DNA of 60,000 nt. It comes from Takakia lepidozioides. Taxonomy: Eukaryota > Streptophyta > Takakiopsida > Takakiales > Takakiaceae. Below the pieces are notes generated by a model. It saw only the letters and a program-made list of their open reading frames with translations, did no database searches and had not been told where the DNA came from. How positions within the stretch are numbered: position 1 is the stretch's first letter; every line of letters starts with the position of its first letter. Made by a program: the position numbers and the translations under genes. Of this stretch, positions 35,001 through 45,884 are shown one piece after another. The DNA is taken from NCBI GenBank assembly GCA_030704615.1, contig CM060732.1, positions 23,004,001-23,064,000 of the forward strand. Direction: 5' to 3'.

Positions 35001-35476
35001 AACCCCCCCTATGAGCCCCATGTCGATGACATTTTGTACAACTTCATGCAGTCCAGTCAGACTCTGAAGAGACCAGATGGCACTCCCTGGAGAGGTGCAA
35101 AGGAAAAGTCCCCAGCGTTCATGCAAATACTGCTGGAGTCATGCAGCCACCGCTCTGCACGGGTGGTCGATCTTTCTGTGTCCACAGGTTCGTTTTTTCC
35201 CTTCCGAATTGGTTTCCTTTCAACAGTTTCATCTGCTTAAATCCCCCCCTCCAAACTGTTCATGTTCTCCTGTCTGGTGCAGGAGCAACTTACCATGCAT
35301 GCAAGGCAGGCGGAAGAAACCTTTTTGGCATGGAGGGTGATTCTGACCTCTACAACACAGTGCTCCTCCCCCTTTTGTCTGGCTCCACTTCAGGCACACA
35401 GACTGATCGGATTCAAATTCAAAATGATGACGATCCCGAAGATAAGCAGGTCGACAACGACTTTTCATGTGAGTAA
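32090..35476 (+). pseudogene. ParB-methyltransferase gene of MG3, 5'-truncated copy
   Basis: Starts inside an exon right after the retroelement end (G-P-E-F-L-Q-Q...). Exons: 32090-32355, 32441-32667, 33603-34254, 34368-34706, 34902-35187 and 35284-35476 (TAA). They align exon by exon with the MG1 gene from 16226 on. Methyltransferase features: IVILDIPDS (34428-34454) at the DPPY position, WVFGFCNNFLSDAGTLLLF, then KSPAFMQILLES, VVDLSVSTG and RNLFGMEGD. The basic linker is Lys-rich (KPKDKDKSKEKEKDKGKE). It is damaged: an extra base near 32151 shifts frame before MQQEKLHRL, and TAG at 32471-32473 interrupts the second exon. The ParB-like half and the rest of MG3 on that side are gone. Intron three holds this element's palindromes. 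Confidence 0.7.
32750..33471. repeat. MG3 intronic palindromes
   Basis: Six palindromes with arms GTGAATGT or GTGAATGG around core CGTTGACG lie at about 32750, 32873, 33077, 33181, 33344 and 33450. A diverged seventh (TGAATGTC...GACATTCA) is at about 32980. Spacing is mostly 97-122 bp, close to the 116-bp period of MG1. They occupy the intron 32668-33602. Confidence 0.85.
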
Positions 35477-35584
35477 GTGCTAAACCCTCTTTGGGAGTCA
35501 TACTCAATTTCTCGATAACATCAAAGCTACAGTAATAACTTTTTCAGGCTGTCTTTCAGGAAAGGCAGTGGTGGATCTTCAGGA

Positions 35585-35645
35585 GGGGGGCTGCTATTTC
35601 ATGAGCCATGAGCCATGAGCGGCATGAGCCATGAGCAGAGTCGTA
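35585..35645. repeat. MG2 left end with CATGAGC subterminal motifs
   Basis: A G-run, TGCTATT, then five or so copies of CATGAGC in about 45 bp. MG1 has GTGAGC in the same place, so terminal and subterminal motifs have diverged together between the two elements. Confidence 0.65.
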
Positions 35646-36048
35646 AGTGTGGAAAAAAACATGAGCAGCACTATTTTCCGGAAATGAGTGTCCGCGGGAA
35701 TAGGGTTTAGGGTGCCACGGTCATAGGGGGAGAAGGACCTCCCGATGAAGGAGGTTCGGCAATGTTATTTAGAATTATATATTGAAAGGCAATGTTTCGC
35801 GAATGGTAGGGTGGTACTGCTCTGTACAATGGGGGCCCATTTCAGCTTACCAGCCATTTGCAAAATCCACCCACACTCCCAATCCCAAACGAAATGAGCA
35901 ATGACGCATTCGCGGAACGATGGACACAGAATATAATAAAAAGAGGGCACAATGAGGTTTTTATTGATCCACATGAATTGCATTTGAAGCACGTCTACTG
36001 TGCTGATTGTGCCATCAAATCTTGAGCCCTGTGCCTACTGAATACAAG

Positions 36049-36723
36049 TCACGTTGTCAATGGGACTTCGACTGCTCTCAGAACTAGCTCATGAGTCATG
36101 GGGCTCCTCCATGTAAAGTCGATTGCAGCCGTTGTACCGCCCCTAGTGATGTTCACCACAATGTCCTGCCCTTCAATCATACCACCATCGAATATGGAAA
36201 TCTTCACGTTTTCGTCGTCCACACCAATGCGAATGTCCCCATACAATGGAGAAGAGGAGCGCACTCCTCGAGGAGAATAGGTCTCTCCGATGGAGTCCAC
36301 CCACGTCTAGTGGCAGCAGTTCCACCGCAACAGCATAGCAGTGCGCCTTCTTCTGCATGGGTGACCGTCGTAGCTGGGAAAATCGGAATCGAGGATGCGC
36401 AGGAGCCACGGACTCCTCAGACCAAGATCGTCACCCCGCTCGAAGGCGTAGTGGCCTACGATATACTCAAAAGCCACCAATGTTTCCACAATCGAACCAG
36501 TATCTTCTCTGTAATCTGTGTACCAGATAACAATGTCTCCCGATGTGGCCGAATACATTGCATAATCGATGCCTCCAAAGGGGCAGTCGTCCCGGTTCCG
36601 GAAGCACGGCATCCTTGCAAAGGAGGACCTGAGGACGACTTGGATGCCGATGACCTGGCGGACAGCTACGAAGCCCTTAGATTTTGGAAAAGATACGAAG
36701 CGGAAGAGCAGTCCGGCCTCCAA
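36049..36723 (-). pseudogene. Unrecognised minus-strand frame in MG2 with one internal stop
   Basis: One reading frame on the minus strand runs from 36723 to 36049, broken only by TAG at 36307-36309. The C-terminal part (GDIRIGVDDENVKISIFDGG, then GQDIVVNITRGG) looks like a beta-rich globular domain. The N-terminal part contains CFRNRDDCPFGG. No family was recognised. It lies between the end of MG2 and its palindromes, where MG1 has no equivalent, so it may be captured cargo. The upstream exon limits are unclear. Confidence 0.35.
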
Positions 36724-37235
36724 AATGGAGCATCTGGGTCACACGTACCCACCGACGGAGGTGGAACGTGTTCATCACGCCAGCGGTGGATTAACCCATA
36801 CATCTTTCTCATCAACAAGTTATAGTTTGAGATCTGCCACCGAAGTCCATCCCCCCGGATGGAAATTCGGCGCCGCATTTACATCGAAGAGGGGATGGAC
36901 TTCGTCGTGTCCAGTGGCTATCGGCCCACCTGGCAGTGAGTGCCCATAGTTTGCATGGCAGGGTAGGAAACTGAAACGGCTACATTCATGCAGCAGCCAA
37001 TCTTCATCGGTCCAGGATCCTGTACGGGGGAAATTTAAATGTGCCCTGGAGTGTGCCCTGGAATGTACCTCACTTCTGTATGACTGTGTTTCATTGTGTT
37101 GAATAACTCTCGGAATTGGCCCACTGTTTACAATTTGATGTCTCATTTCTACAATGTGTCTGTCCGGTTGAATAAAGCAGAGTAACCGGTATGTGAGTCA
37201 TGTGTCAAGAATATACCAGAGTAACGTCATGTCGG
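36724..37235. other. MG2 region without a recognised gene
   Basis: No convincing frame. One isolated MG2-type palindrome (ATTCGGCGCCGCATTT) lies at about 36864-36880; its two half-sites come from different variants. Confidence 0.4.
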
Positions 37236-38045
37236 CATCGAAATGCGGCGCCGCATTTCCATGTCGGCATCGAAATGCAGCGCCGCATTTCCATGTCGGG
37301 ATCGAAATGCGGTGCCGCATTTCCATGTCCGCATCGAAATGCGGCACCGCATTTCCATGTCGGACATCGAAATGCGGCACCGCATTTCCATGTCGGACAT
37401 CGAAATTCGGCGCATTTCCATGTCGGACATCGAAATGCGGCACCGCATTTCCATGTGGGACAAGAAAATGCGGTGCATCATTTCCGTCCAGGTACACGAA
37501 ATACCAACACGGGTCTATAAATTGATCAGAAAACGAGGTTGGCATCTTCTTTTTGGACAAGGGAATGCGGTGCCGCATTTCCGTCCAACACTTCGAAAAG
37601 TGCACCTATTTCCGACCAGCGCGATGGAATGCGTTACCGCATTTCCGAGAGAGGGTCTGCAAATGGACAAATTGCGATGTCCGTTCTGGAAATGCGGCGC
37701 CGCATTTCCATGTCCGTCATCGACTTTTTTTTTACAATGGAATGCGGTGCCAATTTTTGCTGATGGGCCTGCAGTTCGAACAACGACCATCCCCAATATG
37801 GAAATGCGGCACCGCATTTTCAATCCCGCCATGTCGGCCTCCTTGTTCGACCTCCTTGTTCGACCTCTGTAAGCGTGGTGGCATCCATGCAATGAGGGGG
37901 AGAGGCCAAAACTGGCGTGTGGACAAAGGAAATTTTGGAAATGCGGCACCGCATTCCCAATTCAGATTACTTTTTACTATGCCAACATTGAAATGGAAAA
38001 ATTAGTCCCTCCCCTGTTTTGGAAATGCGGTGCCGCATTTCCAAA
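37236..38045. repeat. MG2 palindromes, GAAATGCGG type
   Basis: A tight cluster at 37236-37475 has about six palindromes with a period near 43 bp: arm GAAATG, core CGGCGCCG, CGGTGCCG or CGGCACCG, then CATTTC. Looser copies follow at about 37565, 37640, 37692, 37802, 37940 and 38022. It lies 3' of the MG2 methyltransferase gene. Confidence 0.85.
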
Positions 38046-38230
38046 AGAGGTTCTTAGAGTTGCCAAAATTTTGGAAATGCCCTGACCCATTTCTGATTTT
38101 GGGAGCGTCCTGGTTTGGGCGATTGTGTGGCTGGAATGCACACTGGAGAGGGGTCACGAATGTTGGGCAGAATTTTCTTTATATACTCTGGAAGAGAATT
38201 TACATTTACAGAGACTTCATTTAAATTCTA

Positions 38231-38699
38231 TTAATCTTGAAAATCATCCGAATCGTCATCCTGTTCTAGACTGTCCTGCTCCTCCTCCACCCCCTCAGTG
38301 CCTCTCTCATCTCCAGCGGACTGCTCGTTGGCCAGGCTTTCGAAAATCCCATCTTCCCCTTGCGGAACTGTCCATCTCACCTCCGTTGGGTCGTCTTCCT
38401 CCCTGTCTGCGTCGCTCTCATCCGCTGAATCACATATGTACTTTCGTACCCGTCTACCTGTCTGAGCTGCTGCCAACTCTTTCCTTATCCTTCTGTCCTC
38501 CCTAGCCCTCTCCAAAATCTGCTCTACTTTACTGGGATTCTCACTTCTTCTAATCGCTGTATTTGCGAGTTTAGCTGCATAACTAGGAAGGGAGTAGTCC
38601 CTCACCGGGCTCGTCATGAAGTCGGCCCTCGCAAAGAACGGGACATTCTTCCTGGCAGGAAGTGTAGGCCCTACATGTTTCGACCCGGACCCTGCAATC
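38231..38699 (-). CDS. Charged C-terminal-type exon downstream of MG2 methyltransferase gene
   Basis: Minus-strand frame starting after an acceptor TGTGCAG at 38706-38700 and ending at 38231. It begins with a basic-hydrophobic stretch, has an Arg/Glu/Lys-rich helix (SKVEQILERAREDRRIRKEL) and ends in a long acidic tail (EEEQDSLEQDDDSDDFQD). A donor GTAAG at 38789-38785 lies just after the TGA (38801-38803) of the methyltransferase gene, so this exon could be spliced to that transcript. Whether it is a separate small protein, an alternative last exon or untranslated is unknown. MG1 has only a weak analogue at 18918-19165. Confidence 0.35.
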
Positions 38700-38800
38700 C
38701 TGCACATGACAATCATCAACGAGACTAATGAGAACCACAGTCGGGAAATTCGTTTGACATAAATGACCCAGAAGGCTTTGCAAACTTACAATGTTTGCAT

Positions 38801-41800
38801 TCACTCGTATTCCGGGTTCTCCTCTGCATCAATGTCCACTGTGTCTTCCTCGGACTCCGACGAATCCGAGGAGACTTCCGCTCTGTCGGGAGCCTTCACA
38901 TTCCGTTGCAGCCCCTCCAGATGGGATCCCCACACGGATGAATCCTCCTCGTAGGCAAAGAGGTGCCGGTCGGAAAACCGCCCAGCCCACATTGAGGCAC
39001 CTGTTACAATGCCATCCACACATTACCACATGGCGCTTCAGATGTTGCGAACTACATCCTAACGAGAATTTGCAGAACAGCAGAGATCAAGATTCTGCAT
39101 ACCTGTCCCACAGATGAGGTCCAGCACTGTGCCCTCCACGTCTGTGCATGTCTCCATAATTGTCTGAATGAAGGCAGGGCTCCGAGTCCGTGAGTACCGC
39201 GGGGGTTCCGTTGAAGTGAGGCTATGAGGGAGAAGTTCCTTGGGAACGTTGTTGAACAGAACGTCGTAATCGAGTGGGTCGCAGTTGGGGTCAACCTTTC
39301 CTCCCTCCTTCCGGAAAGCAAAGGTGGAGTTTTCCTTCACAAAGCAGTATGCATCGAACTGCTTCGTCTGCATACACAGGGGGAAAACGATTAGAAACCG
39401 AATGCGGCACCGCATTTGAAAGCACCCAAGCAAATGAATGGACGAGTGCCAGTGTCGTAATCACCTTCTTCCCTTCCGACCGAAGGCCCAGTGTGTTGAT
39501 GCACAGTCCACTTCTTTTTCAGAATCGGGACGGCGCTCTTGCGGGTCCACTTCGCAATTCCTGTCTGAGTATTTTTTCCTCTGCTCGCCAGGACAACCAC
39601 ACAGCCTCTGTCGTCCAACACCATGCGGGCAAGCCCGAATCCTTTCTTCCAAAAGTCCTCCGAGTACCTGTTCCAAGATGGCAAAGCTTGCAGTCCTTCC
39701 ACAGGCTCTCCGTCCGGAATATCCAAGATGATCATATCGCAAGACCACTCGGTGGCATTTCCGCCCCTCCTACAATCCTTGTCTGCACACACCCTCTCAA
39801 AGAACGAGACCATATTCTGAAATCCTGGGGTGTCGGAAGGCTCTTCGGCAGTCGCCTTCTTCAGTGCTCTGCCCTTCAGACCCTCCATGGTCTTCATGTA
39901 TGCCAACTTGGCTGCCCGTCCATCCAAAGCCGCCAAGAAACTCTCATTTACACACTGGACTACTGTTTCGGGAGCCACTTTCGGCCTCTTCATTTCCACC
40001 GGCTCGAAAGGGTGCCCCCCTGGGGGGTTGAAGAGTGCCTTCTTTGCCGAGCCAGTTCTCGTGCCTCTCGTGACAACGGTGGGCACAGGGGAGGCAGCCT
40101 GCGTTTGGGGGGTGGGCTGGTTGCAAAGTCTCCATCGGAGTCCTCTTCCTCACCCTCTTCCTGAACAGGCTGTTTCTGCTTCTTCGTTTTGGCGGGTGTC
40201 ACAACAGCTGCTCCTTGCTGGCGAGTCCTCTTCTTCGACCCCTTCTGTTGGGCCTGCACAGCTGCATCCACCGTCTTTTGTGCCATCTCAGCTGCCTTTC
40301 TGGATTCTTCCAGAGCAGCAGATTCCTTTGCCGACTTTGGCCCAGCAGGGACACGTCTTTCCTTTCTCTTCTCTTCTGCCAAGGCGTGCAGATCTTTCTC
40401 AGACTCGTCAACAATACCGCCAGACATGTCCAGGTACCACGGGCATCCAACGAGATGCGCGGGATGCCATTGTTTCTGCATCTCGGGTGTGTAGACACAG
40501 CTTGGGCCCGCCACGGTCCAAGCCATGAAGAACGGGGGCTCTTGAGCCAGGGCCCCTGTCTGAAGGAGCACGTATTTCATATACCTGCAAGGCAGTCAGC
40601 ATGCGTGAGCAAAAGTTGAGACCAACCTACTGGCAGAGTGCCACCAAAAACATAAAATGCGAATGCGGTGCCGCATTTCCGAGACAAACCTCGTAACCAG
40701 GCTTTGCATACAAGGGCAGCTGTGCTTCACCTGTAAACAATTCGCATTGCAGCTTTCCCCGCTCCCTCCTGATGTGTAAACTCCACGCTCCTTCTTGCGG
40801 TCTGTAGCTCAGGACTTGAAAGGAAGACATCGCGTATGTACCTGTACAGAAGGCGCATTGCTGCTTTGTCCGCGTTCGGCTGGTCGGTGAACTCGTGGCT
40901 CCGGCGGGCATGGGGTATCTCCCGAAAGAATAGGTCGGTTTTGTAGAGCAGAAAGTACCTCGTCACATAGTCGCGTAGGCTCTCTGCTGCAGGAAAAATC
41001 TCCATCTTGAACTGATGTGCTTGTGTGTCCAGCTGCTCTTGCGCATTCGTCGTCACCTGTGGAGATTCTCCATCAGATCGCTTTCCTCAAAAAATACAAT
41101 GAATCCACCCCCTACAAGAGTAGAAGCGCCAAACGAAGCGTGGGGAAGTACCTAAAACCACCATGTCATGCGGTTCATCCACATGTCGAATGTGGGGTCA
41201 GACAGTTTGTCCGGTTTGGGGAAGCTCCACATGTCCCTTGTACTTTGGGAACCATTCCAGATTTGGAGCCACCGGGTCTGTCCAACCACCCAGCATATTC
41301 GTAAGCGCCAAACACCACAAAAACGAGTTGTTGCCACCACAATTTGGTTAAGAATGTATCACCTTTTCTGTTGCATCCACACAGGATGTGGCTAGACGAT
41401 GGAGCTTCTCCAATGTCATCGTGGGCCTCAGAGCGCGGGAGTAGTGCTTCCCCACCTCCACCAGAAAGTCGGCACCAAGGGCGGGATCAGCTATGGCCAC
41501 GTACTTTACCATCCGCGACTTGTACTTTATGCGGGCCCTGGCCTCCGCAACTTTGAGATACGATTCGAGTGCCGGGAGGGTTAGATTCTTCTCCTCTGAC
41601 TCCATGTAGAACCTCTGCGCATGTGCCAAATCCTGCTGAATTTTCGTTTGTCAAGAATGCGCACATAAGATTAGAGATCCTGCTCAACACTTTTTCTTCT
41701 ATTGGGGGAGGAGAGACACATTAGCTCAACAAAACAGTGAGGAGCTTTACCCGAAATATGTAGTCCACCATGGCGTCCATGCTCAGCCTATACCAGGTTC

Positions 41801-43477
41801 TGTCTGCCTTTGCCTCTGACTTGCGCAGGAGGTCGGCACTGAGCGAATTGGCAAACTCTTGCACCCCCTCCTTCCCGACATCCTTCACTCGGAAGAGCAT
41901 ATGGGACAAGTTGGTGGCAATGAAGGCATTCTCAGTCACCCTGCAATGCCACATTTCCATCAAACAATACTGAAATGGGAATTTTCAACAAATATGAGGA
42001 TTCGCAATGAAATGACTTACAATCGGATGGGTCCAAAAGCAAGAGGCGTTGTAACTTACGAGTTGATGTCCGCCATTGCAGCTTTGAGAAGACTGCGATC
42101 TTTGGGCCCCGCAACCTTCAGCACAACACACTCCACGGCGAAATGCCAATCGAGGTCGTTGGGGTGGGCTTCGGCTATGTGCTCCATCCATGCCAGGAGG
42201 CGATGATTGCCGTCCCACACGTAAAACATCTTACCGGACAAGTGCTGGAAAAGAGGATCAGTAGCAATCGTTCTCTCGAACTCCTCATTTCGCCTTTGCC
42301 AATGGGGACCCCATTTGTCCACCTCATCGGAAGTGTGGGCACGGGAAGCTCCGTGGTCGTTCTCAATGGAAACGTAAAACGCGGCAGACCCCATTCGATA
42401 TCCATCCCGGAAAGAGAATTTCAGCTTGTCGATATCGCATGGGAGGGCAGGTCTCACCACCTGCAATGACACCAAGCGGCAAAGGGGAATCCGAAGCTTG
42501 GCCGGGTACACCATGCCCCCCAGCACCTTGCCAATGTTGCTGTGGGTTGCCTCCAACATCTTGGCAGCGGCCAACTTTATATCCGCCTCCGACATGACGT
42601 CTGCTGCAGAGGGGTTCTCCGGCAGCCCACCAGGACCGCCAAATCCAGCCTGTATGCTGCGGGTTTGGGGCCTGGGGATGTCCGGGAGGATGTCATCCTG
42701 GTCAGAAAGCTCCCTGTCGTCCTCCTCAACATGGTCAGCCACCGGCGAAACCACCTCGAGCACTCTCCCCGTCTGTACTGCCCTCTCCCCGGCTTCACCT
42801 CGAACTGGCACAATCCGTGCTCTTTCTGGTGTTCTTTCCTCTCCTCCACTCTCCACCGTATGGGTAATTGCAGGGGCTGCTCTTGCCCGCGATGGTCTAA
42901 TCGGTGTGTTACTGCCTCTTTGTGGTGTCTTGGAGGGATCCACCGTCTCTGTGCGTCCCTCGCTTACATTGGCATCTGTCATTTGGGCACCCCTGGCCTC
43001 TTCAGTGGCCTTTTCTCTTTCCTCCTTGCTAGCATTTTGTCTCGCTTGTTCTTTTGCCCTCTCTTTTGCCCTCTCATGGGCTTTCTGTTTCTTACTAGGG
43101 CTAGCAGCAAGGGAGCCCTCCAGGACGACCACCTTTGATTGAGGCGAACTGACACCCTCGCGCGCACTGCTCACTCCCCCCTCCGCAGCCCGTGACGGCT
43201 CTCTCGCCGGGGATTGCATGTGCTTAGCTTTCTTCTTCTTCTTTGCGTGGGCGGGCCCTACTGCATGTGCATCAACAACCTCCATTGCCGGATCTGCTGT
43301 CCTCACGTCCTCACGCCCTTCACCTGCCATGCCGCCTGCACCAACCTGCCCAATGCCTATTCTGTCGTACTCTCGCTGCAGGTCCTCCCGTCTACCAACA
43401 AAAGGTTTAAGTTTGCCCTCTCGCCCCAAGTTGGGTGATTCAAACATGCGATGAGTTGGAGCTGTCGATGATACCAC
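38801..43477 (-). CDS. ParB-like domain fused to amino-methyltransferase-like domain (MG2 copy)
   Basis: Approximate exons on the minus strand: 43477-42060 (upstream start uncertain), 41940-41751, about 41640-41361, 41280-41155, 41056-40840, 40586-39465, 39370-39090 and 39005-38801. The long first piece is Lys/Glu/Ser-rich, then carries the ParB-like part: RIPLCRLVSLQVVRP and MFYVWDGNHRLLAWM (DGNHR at about 42205). The methyltransferase part has MIILDIPDG near 39720, FGLARMVLDDRGCVVVLAS, then SPAFIQTIMETC and VLDLICGTG, RHLFAYEED. Order and exon pattern match MG1. A one-base shift is needed in a C-run near 40115 (PPPKRR to QTQAAS), which may be a mutation or sequence error. Palindromes of the MG2 type sit in its introns at about 39400 and 40665. 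The TGA at 38801-38803 ends a C-terminus (NPEYE) like that of the other copies. Confidence 0.65.
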
Positions 43478-44454
43478 CAGCGTGCCGGGCTCGTCGTCAC
43501 TCTGTCATTCCCAAAAATCGTGAGAACCAACATCGGCGCCAAAACCAGCATCGCAACGAGCAACGCAACCACCATAGCAACAATCGTGGAACAACAATGA
43601 AAACAAAACAAGTTTAGGAAGTATGGAGTGCCATGGAACAACAATGAAAACAAATCCAACCAATGCCTAAGAATGACATGCACAAAACAGCCTTCTCCAG
43701 AGCTGCCGGCTTTGCACACGCATTGCAAACTATGTAAGGTTCACTCAACCGGTAATATGAAACACGATGAACAAATGATCAGGAATTCCATAAGACGGGA
43801 AAACAGGGTGAAATGTTTTGAAGGCACTTCATCTGCTCAGACATTCTTCTCAGCTCAGCATGGATTTCCTTAATTTTTAACCACTCAGACCTTGATCATT
43901 CTTCGCAATAGCTCCTGCTTTTGCGATGCAACCATACGCTTCCAGCGATGCCAGGATGAAGATGCGAAAACAAAGCGAAACAACAAAGCGAAAGCAGAAG
44001 TGGCTTGCCTGAGAGTACTCGGCTTCAGTTGGCGCGGGTTGTGAGCAAGACACTGGAATCTCCTACTGGAGCTTAAGTTTGGCCATGCGAGAGATTGGCC
44101 GTCGTCCAAAGTACAAAGCTCTCAACTTCCGCCGCGGTCTGGATGTGGGGTCTCTCTCAGGAGACCCACGCCCTTCAGGCGGCATAAGTCCCAGCCAAAA
44201 AGAAAAAAGATCTCAGTTTTTTGGGGTACATGCCTCGAATAGAAGTTAATCCAAGTTTAGCATCAGATTTAGGGTATGTATCGAGGAAGCAACCGCGGAA
44301 TCCCTGTATCGCCAGCCCGAATCAAAACGGACGGCGGTGGACATTTAATGCCGAACTACGCAATTAAATGTCGGATGAAGCCCTCTATGTCGGATGAAAT
44401 ATGACGCAACTCGGCCCCGAATTTCCAACGTAGAGGTTAATTCGGAGCGCGGAT
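43478..44454. other. Region between MG2 methyltransferase gene and palindrome array
   Basis: About 1 kb with no supported gene. By analogy with MG1 it may hold the start of the first exon and part of the first intron of the methyltransferase gene, whose transcription would begin to its right. Confidence 0.35.
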
Positions 44455-45730
44455 AAATGGAAATCCGGCGCCGGATTTCCATCCGCCAGGTAGGGCGGCG
44501 CGCAAATTTTTTGTCACGCAGGTAATTCTGCGCGCGGATGGATGGAAATCCCGACGCCGGATTTCCATCCGCTACGTAGGGCGGCGCGCGAAATTTCCGT
44601 CACGCAGGTAATTATGCGCGCGGATGGATGGAAATCCGGCGCCGGATTTCCATCCGCCAGGTAGGGCGGCGCGCCAAATTTTCGTCATGCTGGTAATTCG
44701 GAGCCGGATGGATGGAAATCCGGCGCCGGATTTCCATCCGCCAGGTAGGGCGGCGCGCGAAATTTCCGTCACGCAGGTAATTTTGCGCGCGGATGGATGG
44801 AAATCCGGCGCCGGATTTCCATCCGCCAGGTAGGGCGGCGCGCCAAATTTTCGTCATGCTGGTAATTCGGAGCCGGATGGATGGAAATCCGGCGCCGGAT
44901 TTCCATCCGCCAGGTAGGGCGGTGCGCGAAATTTCCGTCACGTAGGTAATTCTGCGCGCGGATGGATGGAAATCCGGCGCCGGATTTCCATCCGCCAGGT
45001 AGGGCGGCGCACCAAATTTTCGTCATTCTGGTAATTCAGGGCCGGATGGATGGAAATCCGGCGCCGGATTTCCATTCGCTAGGTAGGACGGTGCGCGAAA
45101 TTTCCGTCACGCAGGTAATTCTGCGCACGGATGGATGGAAATCAGGCGCCGGATTTCCATCCGCCAGGTAGGGCGGCACGCATCATGCAGGTAATTCTGC
45201 GTGCGGATGGATGGAAATCCGGCGCCGGATTTTCATCCGCCAGGTAGGGCGGCGCGCCAAATTTTCGTCAGGCTGGTAATTCGGAGCCGGATGGATGGAA
45301 ATCCGGTGCTGGATTTCCATCCGCCAGGTACGTCGGCGCGCGAAATTTGTGTCACGCAGGTAATTCTACGCGCGGATGGATGGAAATCCGTGCCGGATTT
45401 CCATCCGCCAGGTAGGGCGGCGCACCAAATTTTCGTCATGCTGGTAATTCAGGGCCGGATTTCCATCCGCCAGGTAGGGCGGCGCGCGAAATTTCCGTCA
45501 CGCAGGTAATTCTGCGCGCGGATGGATGGAAATCCGGCGCCGGATTTCCATCCGCCAGGTAGGGCGGCGCGCCAAATTTTCGTCATGCAGGTAATTTGGA
45601 GCGCCGCAGGATGGAAATTCGGCGCTGAATTTCAATCCTGCAGGTAATTTCAAGCGCCGAATTTCCGTCATGCAGGTAATTCGAAGCCCGGATGGATGGA
45701 AATTCGGCGCCGAATTTCCATCCGCCAGGT
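44455..45730. repeat. MG2 palindrome array A, about 84-bp period
   Basis: About 15 tandem units. Each has the palindrome GGAAATC-CGGCGCCG-GATTTCC in a longer imperfect inverted frame (GGATGGAAA on one side, TTTCCATCC on the other) and a spacer with GCCAGGTAGGGCGGCGCG and GTCACGCAGGTAATT phrases. The last units change to the TTCGGCGCCGAA variant (45650-45730). It lies between the two divergent genes of MG2. Confidence 0.9.
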
Positions 45731-45884
45731 AAGTCTAAGCGCCGAATTACCATCCTGCAGGTAATTCTGAGAGTGGCCGCTTGGTTTTTCGGAGAAAAAC
45801 ACAGTAAACTGTTAGTTTTGTGGCTGAAGTCCACTTTTAGACACGTTTTTCATGGACTCCTCGACTGCTAAAGGGAAATCGGAA

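Noticed and set aside
34983-35030. NPPY-like stretch (FVNPPYEP) in the MG3 methyltransferase copy as the catalytic motif
   Set aside because: The aligned positions in MG1 and MG2 do not keep it (DDRTDPPTDD and DPNCDPLDYD), whereas DIPD is kept in all three copies at the expected place before the SAM loop.
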